33,176 nucleotides of DNA, taken from Ferrimicrobium acidiphilum DSM 19497 (GTDB taxonomy: Bacteria; Actinomycetota; Acidimicrobiia; Acidimicrobiales; Acidimicrobiaceae). The stretch covers positions 1 through 33,176 of the forward strand of contig NZ_JXUW01000030.1 of NCBI RefSeq assembly GCF_000949255.1, read 5' to 3'. Each line of letters begins with the position of its first letter. Position 1 is the stretch's first letter. The notes under the pieces were generated by a model. That model did not search any database. It was not told the origin of the DNA and saw nothing but the letters and a program-made list of their open reading frames with translations. Below are positions 32,436 to 33,176 of this stretch, in pieces. The position numbers were made by a program, and so were the translations under genes.

Positions 32436-33176
32436 TCATTTGCAAAGTAGGGGTGGGATTCCAAGTAGATCAAGGGTAATGTCGGGTTGACGGGCAAGCT
32501 GGCGGGTTGCCGCTGCGATGTTGACCCTTAGGGGCGCGGCATAACGTATGATTCCGATAGCTAGATTGCGTAGTGTTGCAAGGATGCGAGGAAGTGTTCC
32601 GGTACGGACTTGTGAGCGGTCCTCGTCAAAGGTGTTGTCGCGGACCCAATGGAGGCTTTCGATCGACCAGTGGTCTCTCACGAGTCGAAGGAGATGCTCA
32701 GGGTCTGCGTCGTCTGCGGTAAGGTCTGTGACGTAGTAACGGGTCTCGATGCTGGTGCGAACGTCATTGAGGGTGGATGACTCGCGTTCGACGATGATGT
32801 AGAGATTCGCATGAGGAAACTCTGTCGAAGCAGGAACCGGGGCACTCCAGACCCGATGACGGTCGATGCGGCCATGACCGCGTGTGCATGTCTCGTACTC
32901 TGGGTGATCGCGATCGATCTCATCGCCTACGATGACTGCAGCATTGTGCAACCGTGGCTGATTACCCTTGACACCGAAGATGTAGTGAGCCTTCTTGGAT
33001 TCGACGATGAAGCTAGCAGCCTTTCTCTGGGCATGCAGTGCATCAGCGGTGATGACCGTGCCGACGATCTCGAGAGGTTCGAGCAATGGAGCAAAGGCGA
33101 GAATCTCGTTCGTCTTATCGTTTTCTACATTGCGTTGACCAATAACCATTCCAGTATCATGACGAAGCGCTGAGAA
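32436..33176 (-). CDS. ISAs1-family transposase, C-terminal part
   Basis: The minus-strand frame is open to the window edge (FSALRHDTGMVIGQRNV...) and ends at TGA 32438-32436. ISAs1 hallmarks are IGQRNVENDKTNEILAFAPL, then LEIVGTVITADALHAQR (catalytic Asp in TADA), FGVKGNQP, and DHWSIESLHWVRDNTFDEDRSQVRTG with the last catalytic Glu region. At least the N-terminal third lies beyond 33176. The stop codon falls 2 bp from the truncated OrfB sequence, so either the element ends almost at its stop or its right end has been lost. Confidence 0.9.
   Translation of the reverse strand, partial: FSALRHDTGMVIGQRNVENDKTNEILAFAPLLEPLEIVGTVITADALHAQRKAASFIVESKKAHYIFGVKGNQPRLHNAAVIVGDEIDRDHPEYETCTRGHGRIDRHRVWSAPVPASTEFPHANLYIIVERESSTLNDVRTSIETRYYVTDLTADDADPEHLLRLVRDHWSIESLHWVRDNTFDEDRSQVRTGTLPRILATLRNLAIGIIRYAAPLRVNIAAATRQLARQPDITLDLLGIPPLLCK

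Overview
The window reads as an accessory-rich stretch of an actinobacterial chromosome of intermediate G+C. Several genes start at GTG or TTG with clear Shine-Dalgarno sequences. The mix includes an MpaB/DUF2236 oxygenase, an AMACR-type CoA-transferase, a NAGPA-type lipoprotein, a bacterial PH-domain protein and IS607, IS66, IS3 and ISAs1 debris. This would fit an environmental member of the Acidimicrobiia (possibly an acidophilic iron oxidiser), but that is inference from gene content and composition only.

Layout. Positions 1-1275 hold the end of an IS66-type transposase, an unknown gene and a DUF433/DUF5615 toxin-antitoxin pair whose antitoxin start looks damaged. Positions 1798-5141 hold minus-strand genes: tRNA-Val(UAC), an inositol-monophosphatase-like enzyme, a histidine-bearing membrane protein, a Cof-type HAD phosphatase and an MpaB-like oxygenase. 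A small lipoprotein gene (5187-5609) diverges from them. Positions 5940-9764 are a probable minus-strand operon: DEAD-box helicase, HAD phosphatase, COG4280/FTR1-like membrane protein, small membrane protein and YihY-family protein. A peptidase C26 amidotransferase lies upstream of it. Positions 10843-17974 carry four plus-strand genes separated by long gaps: DedA, a membrane-anchored dimethylformamidase-like protein, a PAS-PAS-GGDEF-EAL c-di-GMP protein with a good sigma-70 promoter, and a methyltransferase behind a hairpin-rich leader.

Positions 18050-31103 are all minus strand. A membrane-embedded Mur ligase and a D-Ala-D-Ala ligase are separated by two IS607-family elements, one intact and one a deletion remnant. 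After ddl come PH-domain, methyltransferase, alpha/beta-hydrolase, AMACR-like CoA-transferase and orphan VirD4/TraG-like ATPase genes, packed with 4-8 nt overlaps or gaps of at most about 10 nt. A four-copy 28-bp tandem repeat fills the gap before a two-TM K+ channel with RCK domains, which is followed by a phosphodiester-glycosidase lipoprotein. Positions 31652-33176 hold an IS3-type orfA and truncated orfB butted against an ISAs1 transposase that runs off the window.

The most unusual items are the ddl-to-VirD4 gene train, the Mur ligase whose UDP-binding domain is replaced by a membrane domain, the two adjacent IS607/TnpB loci with 3' hairpins that may be omega-RNA ends, and the 28-bp repeats upstream of the K+ channel. 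No complete, clearly new defence or secretion system could be demonstrated from sequence alone.
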